Positions 1 to 7,235 of a DNA stretch of 64,000 bases are shown here, in pieces (position 1 is the stretch's first letter; the number at the start of each line of letters is the position of its first letter). The notes under the pieces are model-generated. The model did no database searches. It saw only the letters and a list, made by a program, of their open reading frames with translations, and was not told where the DNA came from. The DNA comes from SZAS-18 sp038322235 (GTDB taxonomy: Bacteria > Verrucomicrobiota > Verrucomicrobiia > Chthoniobacterales > SZAS-18): assembly GCA_038322235.1 (NCBI GenBank), contig JBBQFQ010000021.1, positions 14,559-78,558 of the forward strand, written 5' to 3'. Both the position numbers and the translations under genes were made by a program.

Positions 1-315
1 CCGCCAGCCCTCCGGGAGTCTGTTTCGGCGCGCTACCAGCGCGTTCTGACCGCGTCGGGAGGCGTTTACGCGCTCGTCGACTACGTGAATTTCAAGGGCG
101 AGGGCGTGAAGCTGACGGAGCGCTACGCCGGTCAGGGCTGGGGATTGTTGCAGGTGCTCGAAGCGATGCGGGACGGTTCGACGCCGCTCAGGGCATTCTC
201 CGACGCCGCCGATCAGGTTTTGACTCAGCGCGTTCGAAACTCGCCGCCGGAACGGGGAGAATCGCGGTGGCTCGCGGGTTGGCGAAGCCGGGTTCGCACC
301 TACGGGCCGCGATAA
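1..315 (+). CDS. Conserved hypothetical protein, C-terminal fragment
   Basis: The reading frame is already open at base 1 and stops at 315, so only the last 104 residues are visible and the true start lies outside the window. The fragment contains a VNFKGEG stretch, then RYAGQGWGLLQVLE, and ends WLAGWRSRVRTYGPR. From memory this resembles the C-terminal end of a conserved, functionally unassigned bacterial family, but I cannot name it. There is no membrane segment in the visible part. An internal GTG at 85 could be mistaken for a start, but the upstream codons are equally protein-like. Confidence 0.6.
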   Translation, partial: PPALRESVSARYQRVLTASGGVYALVDYVNFKGEGVKLTERYAGQGWGLLQVLEAMRDGSTPLRAFSDAADQVLTQRVRNSPPERGESRWLAGWRSRVRTYGPR

Positions 316-407
316 CGCAAGATCGGCGGGTGTGAGACGGGATTGGGTGATTCTTCCGGCACCGAATTCGATAGACAGCCATGCGTCCTCCTCCCACTGT
401 CCGCCAC

Positions 408-692
408 GTGAAAACCAGACAGTTCCTGATCCCAATGTGCGCGCTCGCAGGTGTCCTCCTGGCGGGCTGCGCTTCTCAACCTCCCGCAGTCGCCGCCAAT
501 GCCGCAGCGAAAGAGCGACGTACGTTCACCGAAGCCGCCCCTCTGACGGGCTCCAACATGCGCCGCGTCTACCGCGAGGATGAAGCACCGGCAGCTTCCG
601 CCACGGCCGGGGGCGTGATCAGTGGTGATGCGACGCGCGCAGCCGGCCAGCTGGGCAGCGGTTCCGCGGGATACCGCCCGGGAGGCGGCTAG
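408..692 (+). CDS. Small lipoprotein, function unknown
   Basis: A 94-residue protein beginning VKTRQF at a GTG. It has a short basic N-terminus, a hydrophobic stretch and a lipobox (LLAGC), so it should be lipidated on the Cys and anchored to a membrane. The mature part is Ala/Gly-rich and low complexity, ending in a Gly-rich tail, with no recognisable domain. An in-frame ATG at 381 would add nine residues (MRPPPTVRH) before the signal peptide, which fits a signal peptide less well. It ends four bases past the stop of the convergent nuclease gene. Function unknown. Confidence 0.55.
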   Translation: MKTRQFLIPMCALAGVLLAGCASQPPAVAANAAAKERRTFTEAAPLTGSNMRRVYREDEAPAASATAGGVISGDATRAAGQLGSGSAGYRPGGG

Positions 693-1972
693 TTTTCCTT
701 TTTCGTTCGGGGTGCGTTGGTTCCATCCGCGCCAGCGCACTCGTCGGCGAGACGGAGGGGCCAGTCGGGCGTCTGGAAAAAGAGCGGCTTTTCGCGCAGA
801 TAGCGGGCGCGACGCGCCAAAAACTCCGTGTTCAAGGCCGATCCTGCGACCCCGAGGTCGGGATAGCGGGCGAGCGCGAGCCGACGGGCTTCCAACTCCG
901 TGGTGATTTTGGGCGCCTCCGCGGGCATTTCGACGCCGGGGCCCTTGTCTGTCACCGCTGGTGGCGCCGCGGGTTTCGCGTTCGGCTCGGGCCAGATCGC
1001 GAGGAGGATTTGCGCGAGGCGCCAGCCGCCCTGTGCCATCTGGAGTCCCATCGCGTCGACGGCCCGCTGGTCGTAATTTGAGGGCAACTGCGCGTGCCAC
1101 TCGTTCTTGAAGGGTTCCTTCGCGTTTCGACTGCGATTCGGCACCTGGGTTCGCGGGCCGAGCTTAATCCCCTCGTGCGCTTCGCGGCAAAGCGGAAGCA
1201 TCGCGGTCGCCCATTGGAACGGCCACGTTTCGGGTTCGCCCCTCCCGCCCCACGCCGGCTTCGGCTGAATCATCTTCATGAGCCAGCCACCATAAACTTC
1301 CGGATTCACTCCGCCCGTCGCGCGCTGCATGGCCTTCTGCAGGTAGAGGACGTCCCAGCAGTAGTGCATGTTTCCCGGCCCGACGATGAGGCCATTTCCT
1401 CCGAAGTCGTCGTGAAAGGTGCCGGCGGCCCAGCCGGCGGGATCGATGAACTCCTGCCGACCCCCCACATCCGCGATGTAGCTCGCTCCGATGTGCCAGG
1501 GCTGCTGAAGGTCCCCGGCGAAGTGCGCGAGCAGCAGGAGTGCGACGCGGGGCGTGATGCCGGTTGGGTTTTCCGCCGGGCTGGCGGTTCCGCGCAGGAT
1601 CTTGATCACGCGCGAGTAGAGATGGACCAGGTCCTGCGGGTCGGCCCCCGTGAGATCAACGCGGTACTCCGTCACCTGAAACGGGACGTCGGTGTAGTGA
1701 TAGCGTCCGTGCTCGGGGTTCTTCGCGACGTAGTCGCGCGCTTCTTCGTCGCGGGCCCCGCCCTTGATCGTATCGGCCCAGACGGTCGCGCGGGCGAGGG
1801 TTTCGCCGGGGCGAAGCAGCTTCCGCACTTCGGCCGCGGCCTGCGTCCCGCGAATGTGCTGCTGGGCGAGCCAGCCGACGGTCGTATGCCCGTCCGGGCC
1901 CCACGCCCGGGCGGACCCGCCGAAGGTGGAAAGGCCCAGCAGCCAGAGGGAAGCAAGAGCGAGCCGAGCCAT
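689..1972 (-). CDS. S1/P1-type nuclease, secreted
   Basis: A 427-residue protein with a cleavable signal peptide ending ...GGSARA before WGPDGH. In the S1/P1 family the mature N-terminal Trp is itself a zinc ligand, and that Trp followed by a GH motif is present here. Further family landmarks are visible: a WADTIKGG stretch, HYTDVPF, and HFAGDLQQPWH, which carry the His/Asp ligands of the three-zinc cluster. The family hydrolyses single-stranded DNA/RNA and 3'-nucleotides, so this is probably periplasmic or extracellular nucleic acid scavenging. The Pro/Ala-rich region after about residue 340 is longer than in the fungal enzymes. It overlaps the convergent lipoprotein gene by 4 bp. Confidence 0.85.
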   Translation of the reverse strand: MARLALASLWLLGLSTFGGSARAWGPDGHTTVGWLAQQHIRGTQAAAEVRKLLRPGETLARATVWADTIKGGARDEEARDYVAKNPEHGRYHYTDVPFQVTEYRVDLTGADPQDLVHLYSRVIKILRGTASPAENPTGITPRVALLLLAHFAGDLQQPWHIGASYIADVGGRQEFIDPAGWAAGTFHDDFGGNGLIVGPGNMHYCWDVLYLQKAMQRATGGVNPEVYGGWLMKMIQPKPAWGGRGEPETWPFQWATAMLPLCREAHEGIKLGPRTQVPNRSRNAKEPFKNEWHAQLPSNYDQRAVDAMGLQMAQGGWRLAQILLAIWPEPNAKPAAPPAVTDKGPGVEMPAEAPKITTELEARRLALARYPDLGVAGSALNTEFLARRARYLREKPLFFQTPDWPLRLADECAGADGTNAPRTKKEN

Positions 1973-2070
1973 CGATCTTCGCTCGCAGATTCGGGAGACG
2001 GTCGCAAGCCGGAATCCGCGCGGTGGAGGCCGGGCTTGATTCCGGCCGGAACCCGGCGCTTCCTGCCGGC

Positions 2071-2811
2071 ATGCTTATCGCGATTCTCGGCGGGACTTCG
2101 GCGATCGCGCACTATACCGCGCGGGAGTTTGCCCGCATCGAGCACGCGCGGTTCTTTCTCGTCGGCCGGAATCGCGAGCGACTGGAGGCGATAGCGGCCG
2201 ACTTGCGGGCGTTCGGCGCCACGGACTGCGGCGTCGGAGTGCTCGATTTTTCCTCGCCCTCGGCCGCGGGCGAGTGGCTCGTCGAGTGTGAGCGAGTCTG
2301 TGCCGCGAGGCCGGATCTCGTCCTCATCGCCCACGGCTCCCTGAGTGACGAGGCCCGCGCGGCCGTCGATCCCGTTTACGCCACGCAGGAGATCGACGTG
2401 AACTTCGCGAGCACGGTGCGCCTCGCCTACGCCGCCGCCGCGGATTTCCGCGCGCGCGGTTCCGGCCACCTCGTCATCGTCACGTCGGTCGCCGGCGAGC
2501 GCGGCCGGGCTTCGAATTTCTTTTACGGCGCGGCGAAAGCCGGTCTCATCGCATTTTGCTCCGGACTCCGGGCGTCGCTCTCCCGGGTCGGGATCCAACT
2601 CACCGAACTGCGCCCGGGCACGATCGCCACCCCCATGACGGCTCATCTGCCGGCGGGCGCCCTCGTTTGTGAGGTCGGCAAGGCGGGCCGGCTCTGCGCG
2701 AAAGCGATCCGCGGCCGGAAGGATGTTGCGCACATTCCCGGCCTCTGGCGGTGGATCATGCTCGTCATCCGTCTCCTGCCGGAGACCGTTTTCAAGCAGG
2801 TGAAGTTTTAA
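2071..2811 (+). CDS. Short-chain dehydrogenase/reductase (SDR)
   Basis: A 246-residue Rossmann-fold protein. It opens MLIAILGGTSAIA, the nucleotide-binding glycine motif, and has the expected catalytic Tyr-x3-Lys (YGAAK) preceded by a Ser in VIVTSVAGERG. An upstream in-frame ATG at 2023 gives a poor extension (MEAGLDSGRNP), so I take 2071. The C-terminus ends in a hydrophobic segment (MLVIRLLPETVFKQVKF) also seen in SDRs related to decaprenylphosphoryl-ribose 2-epimerase subunits (DprE2-like). The substrate cannot be fixed from the sequence. It is divergent from the nuclease gene with about 100 bp between starts. Confidence 0.75.
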   Translation: MLIAILGGTSAIAHYTAREFARIEHARFFLVGRNRERLEAIAADLRAFGATDCGVGVLDFSSPSAAGEWLVECERVCAARPDLVLIAHGSLSDEARAAVDPVYATQEIDVNFASTVRLAYAAAADFRARGSGHLVIVTSVAGERGRASNFFYGAAKAGLIAFCSGLRASLSRVGIQLTELRPGTIATPMTAHLPAGALVCEVGKAGRLCAKAIRGRKDVAHIPGLWRWIMLVIRLLPETVFKQVKF

Positions 2812-2922
2812 GCGGGGTTCGTTTTTTCCCGTCGCCCCCGCGGATCCGATCCGAAAATCGCATGACAAATCACGCGGGTCGGGCTACCTCCCTTTTCGCT
2901 GCGATTCGCAGCGCACATCAAA

Positions 2923-2996
2923 CGGGCTGTGGCTCAGCTTGGTAGAGCGCTTGGATGGGGTCCAAGAGGTCCAGGGTTCAAATCCCTGCAGCCCGA
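2923..2996 (+). tRNA. tRNA-Pro (anticodon GGG)
   Basis: A complete cloverleaf can be drawn. The acceptor stem is CGGGCTG/CAGCCCG (2923-2929 with 2989-2995). The D stem is GCTC/GAGC. The anticodon stem is CTTGG/CCAAG, with loop ATGGGGT giving anticodon GGG at 2957-2959. The T stem is CAGGG/CCCTG with a TTCAAAT loop, and the discriminator is A2996. The 3' CCA is not encoded. Anticodon GGG reads CCC/CCU proline codons. Confidence 0.95.
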
Positions 2997-3001
2997 GATG
3001 C

Positions 3002-3024
3002 GCCGGGAAAACCGGGTTCCCGGC
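3002..3024 (+). terminator. Hairpin downstream of tRNA-Pro
   Basis: GCCGGGAA (3002-3009) pairs perfectly with TTCCCGGC (3017-3024) around a 7-nt loop, six bases past the tRNA. There is no T-tract, so it may be a processing or Rho-assisted end rather than a classical intrinsic terminator. Confidence 0.35.
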
Positions 3025-3120
3025 CTGCGCGTCGCAACTATAGTGACCTGATCGCAAGCGACTTCCTCGTGGGCGACTTGCATGAGGCTCGCACGGGACG
3101 ATGGTTCCGTGTTCTTTGTC

Positions 3121-3269
3121 TGCTTAATGAGCCGGTCGCAGGATCGGCTCAGCGGGGGACCCAAATCCCGTCGGTGGGGCACGCGAGTGCTTCGCCGGCT
3201 TGGGGCGAACGGCGCTGCGGCGTCGGGAAGACTGATCCCTTCCAGCCCGACAGCTAACCCCGTCAGCAC
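3121..3269 (+). promoter_or_regulatory. Cyclic di-AMP riboswitch (ydaO/yuaA type)
   Basis: The region matches the conserved core of the ydaO/yuaA aptamer in the right order. TGCTTAAT at 3121-3128 is the 5' side of P1. AGCGGGGGACCCAAA follows from 3151. TTGGGGCGAAC lies at 3200-3210. CCCGACAGCTAACCCCG runs from 3247. AGCA at 3266-3269 closes P1 against TGCT at 3121-3124. Variable hairpins fall between the conserved blocks as expected. It lies 147 nt upstream of the flotillin-like gene on the same strand with no gene between. In known members, c-di-AMP binding usually turns expression off. No intrinsic terminator is evident here, so the expression platform is unresolved. Confidence 0.88.
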
Positions 3270-3365
3270 ATCACCGATCAGGGCAAGGGAAGGATTCGCC
3301 TCCTCCGACCGTGGGGTCCAAGGGACGGCCGCTCCCCCATCCGCGAGCAGCCTCAGACCCCATCC

Positions 3366-3388
3366 GGCCGCCGCCGCAACCGGCGGCC
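3366..3388 (+). promoter_or_regulatory. Leader hairpin between riboswitch and flotillin gene
   Basis: GGCCGCCG (3366-3373) pairs with CGGCGGCC (3381-3388) around CCGCAAC. It lies between the c-di-AMP aptamer and the GGAGG ribosome binding site (3405-3409). There is no T-tract. It is a candidate part of the expression platform, for example by alternative pairing that affects translation. Confidence 0.35.
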
Positions 3389-3416
3389 ATCCAAACCCCA
3401 AATCGGAGGTTCCTTC

Positions 3417-5486
3417 ATGAACCAGACCTACCTCATCGCGGCGGGCGTCATCGCTTTGCTGCTCATCGCCGCCTTCTGGCTGTGCGGCATTCGTTACATC
3501 CCTCACAATCGGATCGGCATCGTCGAAAAATTGTGGTCCCGCAAAGGCTCGCTCACCGGCGGACGCATCATCGCGCTCGACGGCGAGGCGGGCTTCCAGA
3601 CCCGCATCCTGCGCGGCGGTATTCAGCTCGGGTTCTACCCGTGGCAATACCGCATCCATCACCAGCCTCTCGTGACGGTCGCGGAGGGTCGGATCGGCTA
3701 CGTCTACGCGCGCGACGGGGCTCCGCTCCCGCCCACGCAGACGCTTGGTCGGGTGGTGGAATGCACGAGCTTCCAGGAGGCTCGCGTCTTCCTGACCGAA
3801 GGTGGCCAGCGCGGGCGCCAGCGGGCGATCGTGCGGGAAGGCGTCTACGCGATGAACACGGCGCTCTTCATCGTGATCACGGAGGACGGGGTCTACGCCG
3901 GCCCGGGAACCGAGGCGGAAAAGGCGAAGTTCGCGGCCTGGCAGAATGAACTGTTGGAGTCCGGCGGCTTCGCGCCCGTCTTGATCGGCTTCGGCGGCAC
4001 CGACATGAAGGTGATCGCCCAGACGATCGCTCCGGGTAGCGATGCGAACAGCGCCAGCTCGATCACGCTGAGCGATAACATCGGCGTGGTCTCGGTCCAT
4101 GATGGTCCCACCATCGGCAGCGGCGAGATCATCGCGCCGGAAGTTGGCGGTCACGCGGGCGAGAGCAGCCACAATTACTTCCAGGACCCCGAGGCGTTTC
4201 TCGCGCTCGGCGGACGTCGCGGAAAGCAGCTTCAAGTGCTCACCGATGGAACATTCTTCCTGAACCGCTGGTTCGCTTCGGTCGAAGTCCAGCCGAAGAC
4301 GCTCATCCCGATCGGATATGTCGGGGTCGTGGTGGGCTATTACGGTGATGCCGGTGCGGATACCACCGGGACCGGCTTCCGCTACGGAGAGCAGGTCGAC
4401 CGCGGCCAGCGGGGTGTCTGGCGCAGCGCCCTGCCGCCCGGCAAGTACGCGCTCAACCCGTACGCCCTGAAGGTCGAACTCGTGCCGACGGTGAACTTTG
4501 TGCTGCGCTGGATCAACGGCCAGACGGAGGCGCATCGCTATGACGCCGAGCTCTCCAGCATCGAGCTCATCACGGCCGACGGCTACGAGCCGCTGCTCCC
4601 GCTCTCGCTCGTGCTCCACATCGACTACGAAAAAGCGTCGAGCGTGATCCAGCGCTTCGGTGACGTGAAGCGCCTCATCTCGCAGACGCTGGATCCGATC
4701 CTCACCGCTTACTTCCGCGACATCGCGCAGTCGTCCTCGATGCTCGACCTCCTGACGAAGCGCGAGGAAATCCAGTCGCGCGCCACGGCGGAACTCGGGC
4801 GCCGGTTCGCCGCCTACGACATCAACTGCGTCGCGGTCCTGATCGGGCGCCCGGAATCGGTCATCGCCGCGGGCAGCGGTCGCGAGGATCCGATCGAGCG
4901 CCTCTTCGACCAGTTGCGCGTGCGCCGTCTCGCGGAGGAGCAAAAGGAGACGTTCGCCAAGCAGGAGGAAGCCGCGAACCGGCTCAAGCAGCTCAACGAG
5001 GCCAACGCCGCCGCGGAAAAGCAGAAGGAGCTCACGCAAACGCGCATCGACATCGAGGTGGCGGGCAACCGTGGTTCCGCCCAGCTCGCCGAGGCCGAAC
5101 GCCTCGCCAAGCGCGACATCGCGCGAGCCGAGGGCGAAAGCCGCTCGCAGCAGTTGCTCGGCGCCGGTGAGGCGTCGCGCATCCAGCAAATCGGTGCCTC
5201 GGAAGCGCTGGTCAACCAGCAGAAGATCACCGCCTATGGCGACCCGCGCCTCTTCGCGCTCAGCCTGCTGGGCGAGCAACTCGCCCGGAGCAAGCAACCG
5301 CTCGTTCCGCAGCAGCTCTTCATGCAGGGTGGCGGCGAGGGCGGCTCCGGAGCCGCCGCGTCGAGCCTGCTCACTCAGCTTCTCACGCTGCTCGTCGCCG
5401 AGAAAAGTGGCACGCCGTTCCACGTGGATCTGACGCCGCCCGTGGCCCCGCCGGCCGAATCCATCGCGCCGGTCAAGAAAGCGTGA
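3417..5486 (+). CDS. SPFH/flotillin-like membrane protein
   Basis: A 689-residue protein starting at an ATG seven bases after a clear GGAGG. A single N-terminal membrane helix (about residues 5-25) precedes HNRIGIVEKLWS, the entry into an SPFH/band-7 fold. A long Ala/Glu-rich coiled coil follows (about residues 500-600: repeated EA, AEKQKE and AEAERLAKRDIARAEGE), as in flotillin/YuaG proteins. The C-terminus is Gly/Ala-rich and then Pro-rich. Flotillins oligomerise into membrane microdomain scaffolds. The protein is longer than typical flotillins (about 430-510 aa), the extra length lying mainly in the first 350 residues. The c-di-AMP riboswitch immediately upstream predicts control by c-di-AMP. 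A strong hairpin follows the stop. Confidence 0.85.
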   Translation: MNQTYLIAAGVIALLLIAAFWLCGIRYIPHNRIGIVEKLWSRKGSLTGGRIIALDGEAGFQTRILRGGIQLGFYPWQYRIHHQPLVTVAEGRIGYVYARDGAPLPPTQTLGRVVECTSFQEARVFLTEGGQRGRQRAIVREGVYAMNTALFIVITEDGVYAGPGTEAEKAKFAAWQNELLESGGFAPVLIGFGGTDMKVIAQTIAPGSDANSASSITLSDNIGVVSVHDGPTIGSGEIIAPEVGGHAGESSHNYFQDPEAFLALGGRRGKQLQVLTDGTFFLNRWFASVEVQPKTLIPIGYVGVVVGYYGDAGADTTGTGFRYGEQVDRGQRGVWRSALPPGKYALNPYALKVELVPTVNFVLRWINGQTEAHRYDAELSSIELITADGYEPLLPLSLVLHIDYEKASSVIQRFGDVKRLISQTLDPILTAYFRDIAQSSSMLDLLTKREEIQSRATAELGRRFAAYDINCVAVLIGRPESVIAAGSGREDPIERLFDQLRVRRLAEEQKETFAKQEEAANRLKQLNEANAAAEKQKELTQTRIDIEVAGNRGSAQLAEAERLAKRDIARAEGESRSQQLLGAGEASRIQQIGASEALVNQQKITAYGDPRLFALSLLGEQLARSKQPLVPQQLFMQGGGEGGSGAAASSLLTQLLTLLVAEKSGTPFHVDLTPPVAPPAESIAPVKKA

Positions 5487-5520
5487 CGGTCCCTTCTTCT
5501 GCGCGCTGAATTCGACATCC

Positions 5521-5548
5521 GCCGCGGATGGCACCCGCCATCCGCGGC
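5521..5548 (+). terminator. Terminator-like hairpin after the flotillin gene
   Basis: GCCGCGGATGGC (5521-5532) pairs perfectly with GCCATCCGCGGC (5537-5548) over a 4-nt loop, 35 bp past the stop codon. Only a short T-rich stretch (GTTT) follows. The rest of the 5487-5827 gap shows no further gene or structure that I can support. Confidence 0.6.
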
Positions 5549-5827
5549 GTCATGTTTCTGCGGGGAAAATTTCGCCGCCCAGTGGTCTGGCGCCTCGCCC
5601 GGGAACCATTCACCGAAGCGGACGCCGCGGTCCCGGGATGGGATCGGGAGGTCGAGGCGGGCCGGGAGAGATCATCTTCGATGAGCGACACCGCCCATTC
5701 GCCGGCGGTGGCCCGGCCGGCTGGGTCCGGCCGGCAGATTCGGGAGCAGCCGCGGTGTGGGAACGACCGCGTTCGGGCGGGGGAGGGGTCCGAAGACGTT
5801 TCCGCGTGATCTCCCGCGAGGCCTTGA

Positions 5828-6169
5828 TCAGCCGGTCGAGCCGGGTCCCGGCAGGCGCTTCGGAGCGACGCTTCGCCACGCGTGCTCGAGTCCGGTCCGC
5901 AGGTCTTGTTCACTCACTTGCTCGAGAAAAACGCTCGTGTAGCCCTGCCGGCCCCACGCGCCCGTGACGGACGCGAACGCCTCGGGAACGCGAGCCACGT
6001 ACTCCGCTTGCAGCGCGGGAGTGAACTTCAGCACCCCGCGCTCCTCGTCGGGCCAGAGTGTCGCAAAAATGCGCTGCCCCACCCGGAACGACGGACGCCC
6101 CAGGTGGTCGGCCTCAACCGCCTCGGGGAGGCCGAGGGCGATTTGGCGGAAGCGCGCCTGACTTGGCAT
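5828..6169 (-). CDS. MmcQ/YjbR family protein
   Basis: A 113-residue protein matching the small MmcQ/YjbR fold along its full length. It opens with a helical segment (FRQIALGLPEAVEADHLGRPSFRVGQRIFATLW), then a segment (GVLKFTPALQAEYVARVPEAF), and ends with the YTSVFLEQVSEQDLRTGLEHAWRSVAPKR block typical of the family. Members have a CyaY-like fold and are suspected to bind DNA, but no molecular role is established. It stands alone on its strand, convergent with the flotillin gene. Confidence 0.8.
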   Translation of the reverse strand: MPSQARFRQIALGLPEAVEADHLGRPSFRVGQRIFATLWPDEERGVLKFTPALQAEYVARVPEAFASVTGAWGRQGYTSVFLEQVSEQDLRTGLEHAWRSVAPKRLPGPGSTG

Positions 6170-6286
6170 GGCGTGGTCAGGCTGGGCCGGTCACCCAGCT
6201 TGGTGCGACCCGGCGGAAGAACACTCCGTTCCGGTCAGAGCGGCAGAAGGCCACCGCACGACAAAACTCGGCTCCGCTTCGTCTCC

Positions 6287-7057
6287 TCAATTCCGCCGAC
6301 GGCGGAAGAAAAATGCGCCCACCGTACTGACGGACAAGAAAGCGGCTGCAAAGGTCGAAGGCTCAGGCACCGCGGCGACGGCGCTCAGTTCGAACATCAG
6401 ACCGCCGACATTCGCAATCGAGCGCGCGTCGTTTGCCTGGAAGTTGAGATTCGTCAGACCGGAAGCGTTTCGAAAATAACCGCCGCTGGGGTTCAAATTC
6501 GACCCGGCCGTCAGCGCCGGCGGCGGAACCGTCCCGCCCGCGCCAGTGCGCAGAGCCGTGGTGAGAAGGTTGTTATCGATAAACGTGCCAGTGCCGGCGG
6601 CGTCGCTCTCCCAGTTGACGGTGAGGCCGTGGTTGGTCAACCCCGCGAGCGAGATCGGCGTGGCAAACGTCAAAGTAAACGTGAAGGCCGTGGCTCCGGC
6701 CACATTGATCGCGCCCGTATTGAAGACCTGGAGCGTGGCCGGGCTGGAAAATGGATTTGCAGTGCCCGTGGCGGCGGGGTCGAAGACATTCCAGAATTGG
6801 ATGCGCAGCTGAGTGGCCGCGAAGTTCGCGGCGCCCCCCACGACCAGGGTGATGCGCATGGAAGTAAGGCTGATCGCGGTGCCTGGATCGGCGACCGAGA
6901 ATGCCTGCCCCATGTAGGTTCGGGGAGTGGAACCTGTAAAGGTTGGGTTGGTTCCGGCACTCAATCCGTCGTAGACGACGACGTCGGCCTGCGCCCTACT
7001 GGATAGCCCCACCATGGCGGAAAAAAGCGTTGCGGCGAAAATCAGGGGACGGGGCAT
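6287..7057 (-). CDS. PEP-CTERM sorted exported protein
   Basis: A 256-residue protein with an N-terminal signal peptide (MPRPLIFAATLFSAMVGLSSRAQA) and a classical PEP-CTERM tail: VPEPST, then a hydrophobic helix, then an Arg-rich end (FFFRRRRN). The middle is Thr/Ala/Gly/Asn-rich and beta-rich, with no enzymatic motif. PEP-CTERM proteins are processed by exosortase (EpsH/XrtA) and are usually associated with exopolysaccharide. No exosortase gene is in this window, so it must be elsewhere in the genome. Confidence 0.88.
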   Translation of the reverse strand: MPRPLIFAATLFSAMVGLSSRAQADVVVYDGLSAGTNPTFTGSTPRTYMGQAFSVADPGTAISLTSMRITLVVGGAANFAATQLRIQFWNVFDPAATGTANPFSSPATLQVFNTGAINVAGATAFTFTLTFATPISLAGLTNHGLTVNWESDAAGTGTFIDNNLLTTALRTGAGGTVPPPALTAGSNLNPSGGYFRNASGLTNLNFQANDARSIANVGGLMFELSAVAAVPEPSTFAAAFLSVSTVGAFFFRRRRN

Positions 7058-7235
7058 GGCTTGAAGCGGTGAGCGGAATAACAGGCTGAATGACGGCTTC
7101 TTGTATTCGACGCCCCGCCAATGAAAAGCAATTTCTGAAAAATTGACTCATCGCCGAGAGGGAACCTCGCGCGCCCCCGGCCGTCAGCGCGGTGGCGCTT
7201 GCTCTCCCGGCTGATCGTGCTGGGATGGTTTTCAT

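Noticed and set aside
2934..5534. Very long open frame (866 codons) on the minus strand
   Set aside because: It is antisense to the flotillin-like gene and even crosses the tRNA and riboswitch. The + strand frame has a clear domain structure, a ribosome binding site and a terminator. Long antisense frames are expected at this GC content.
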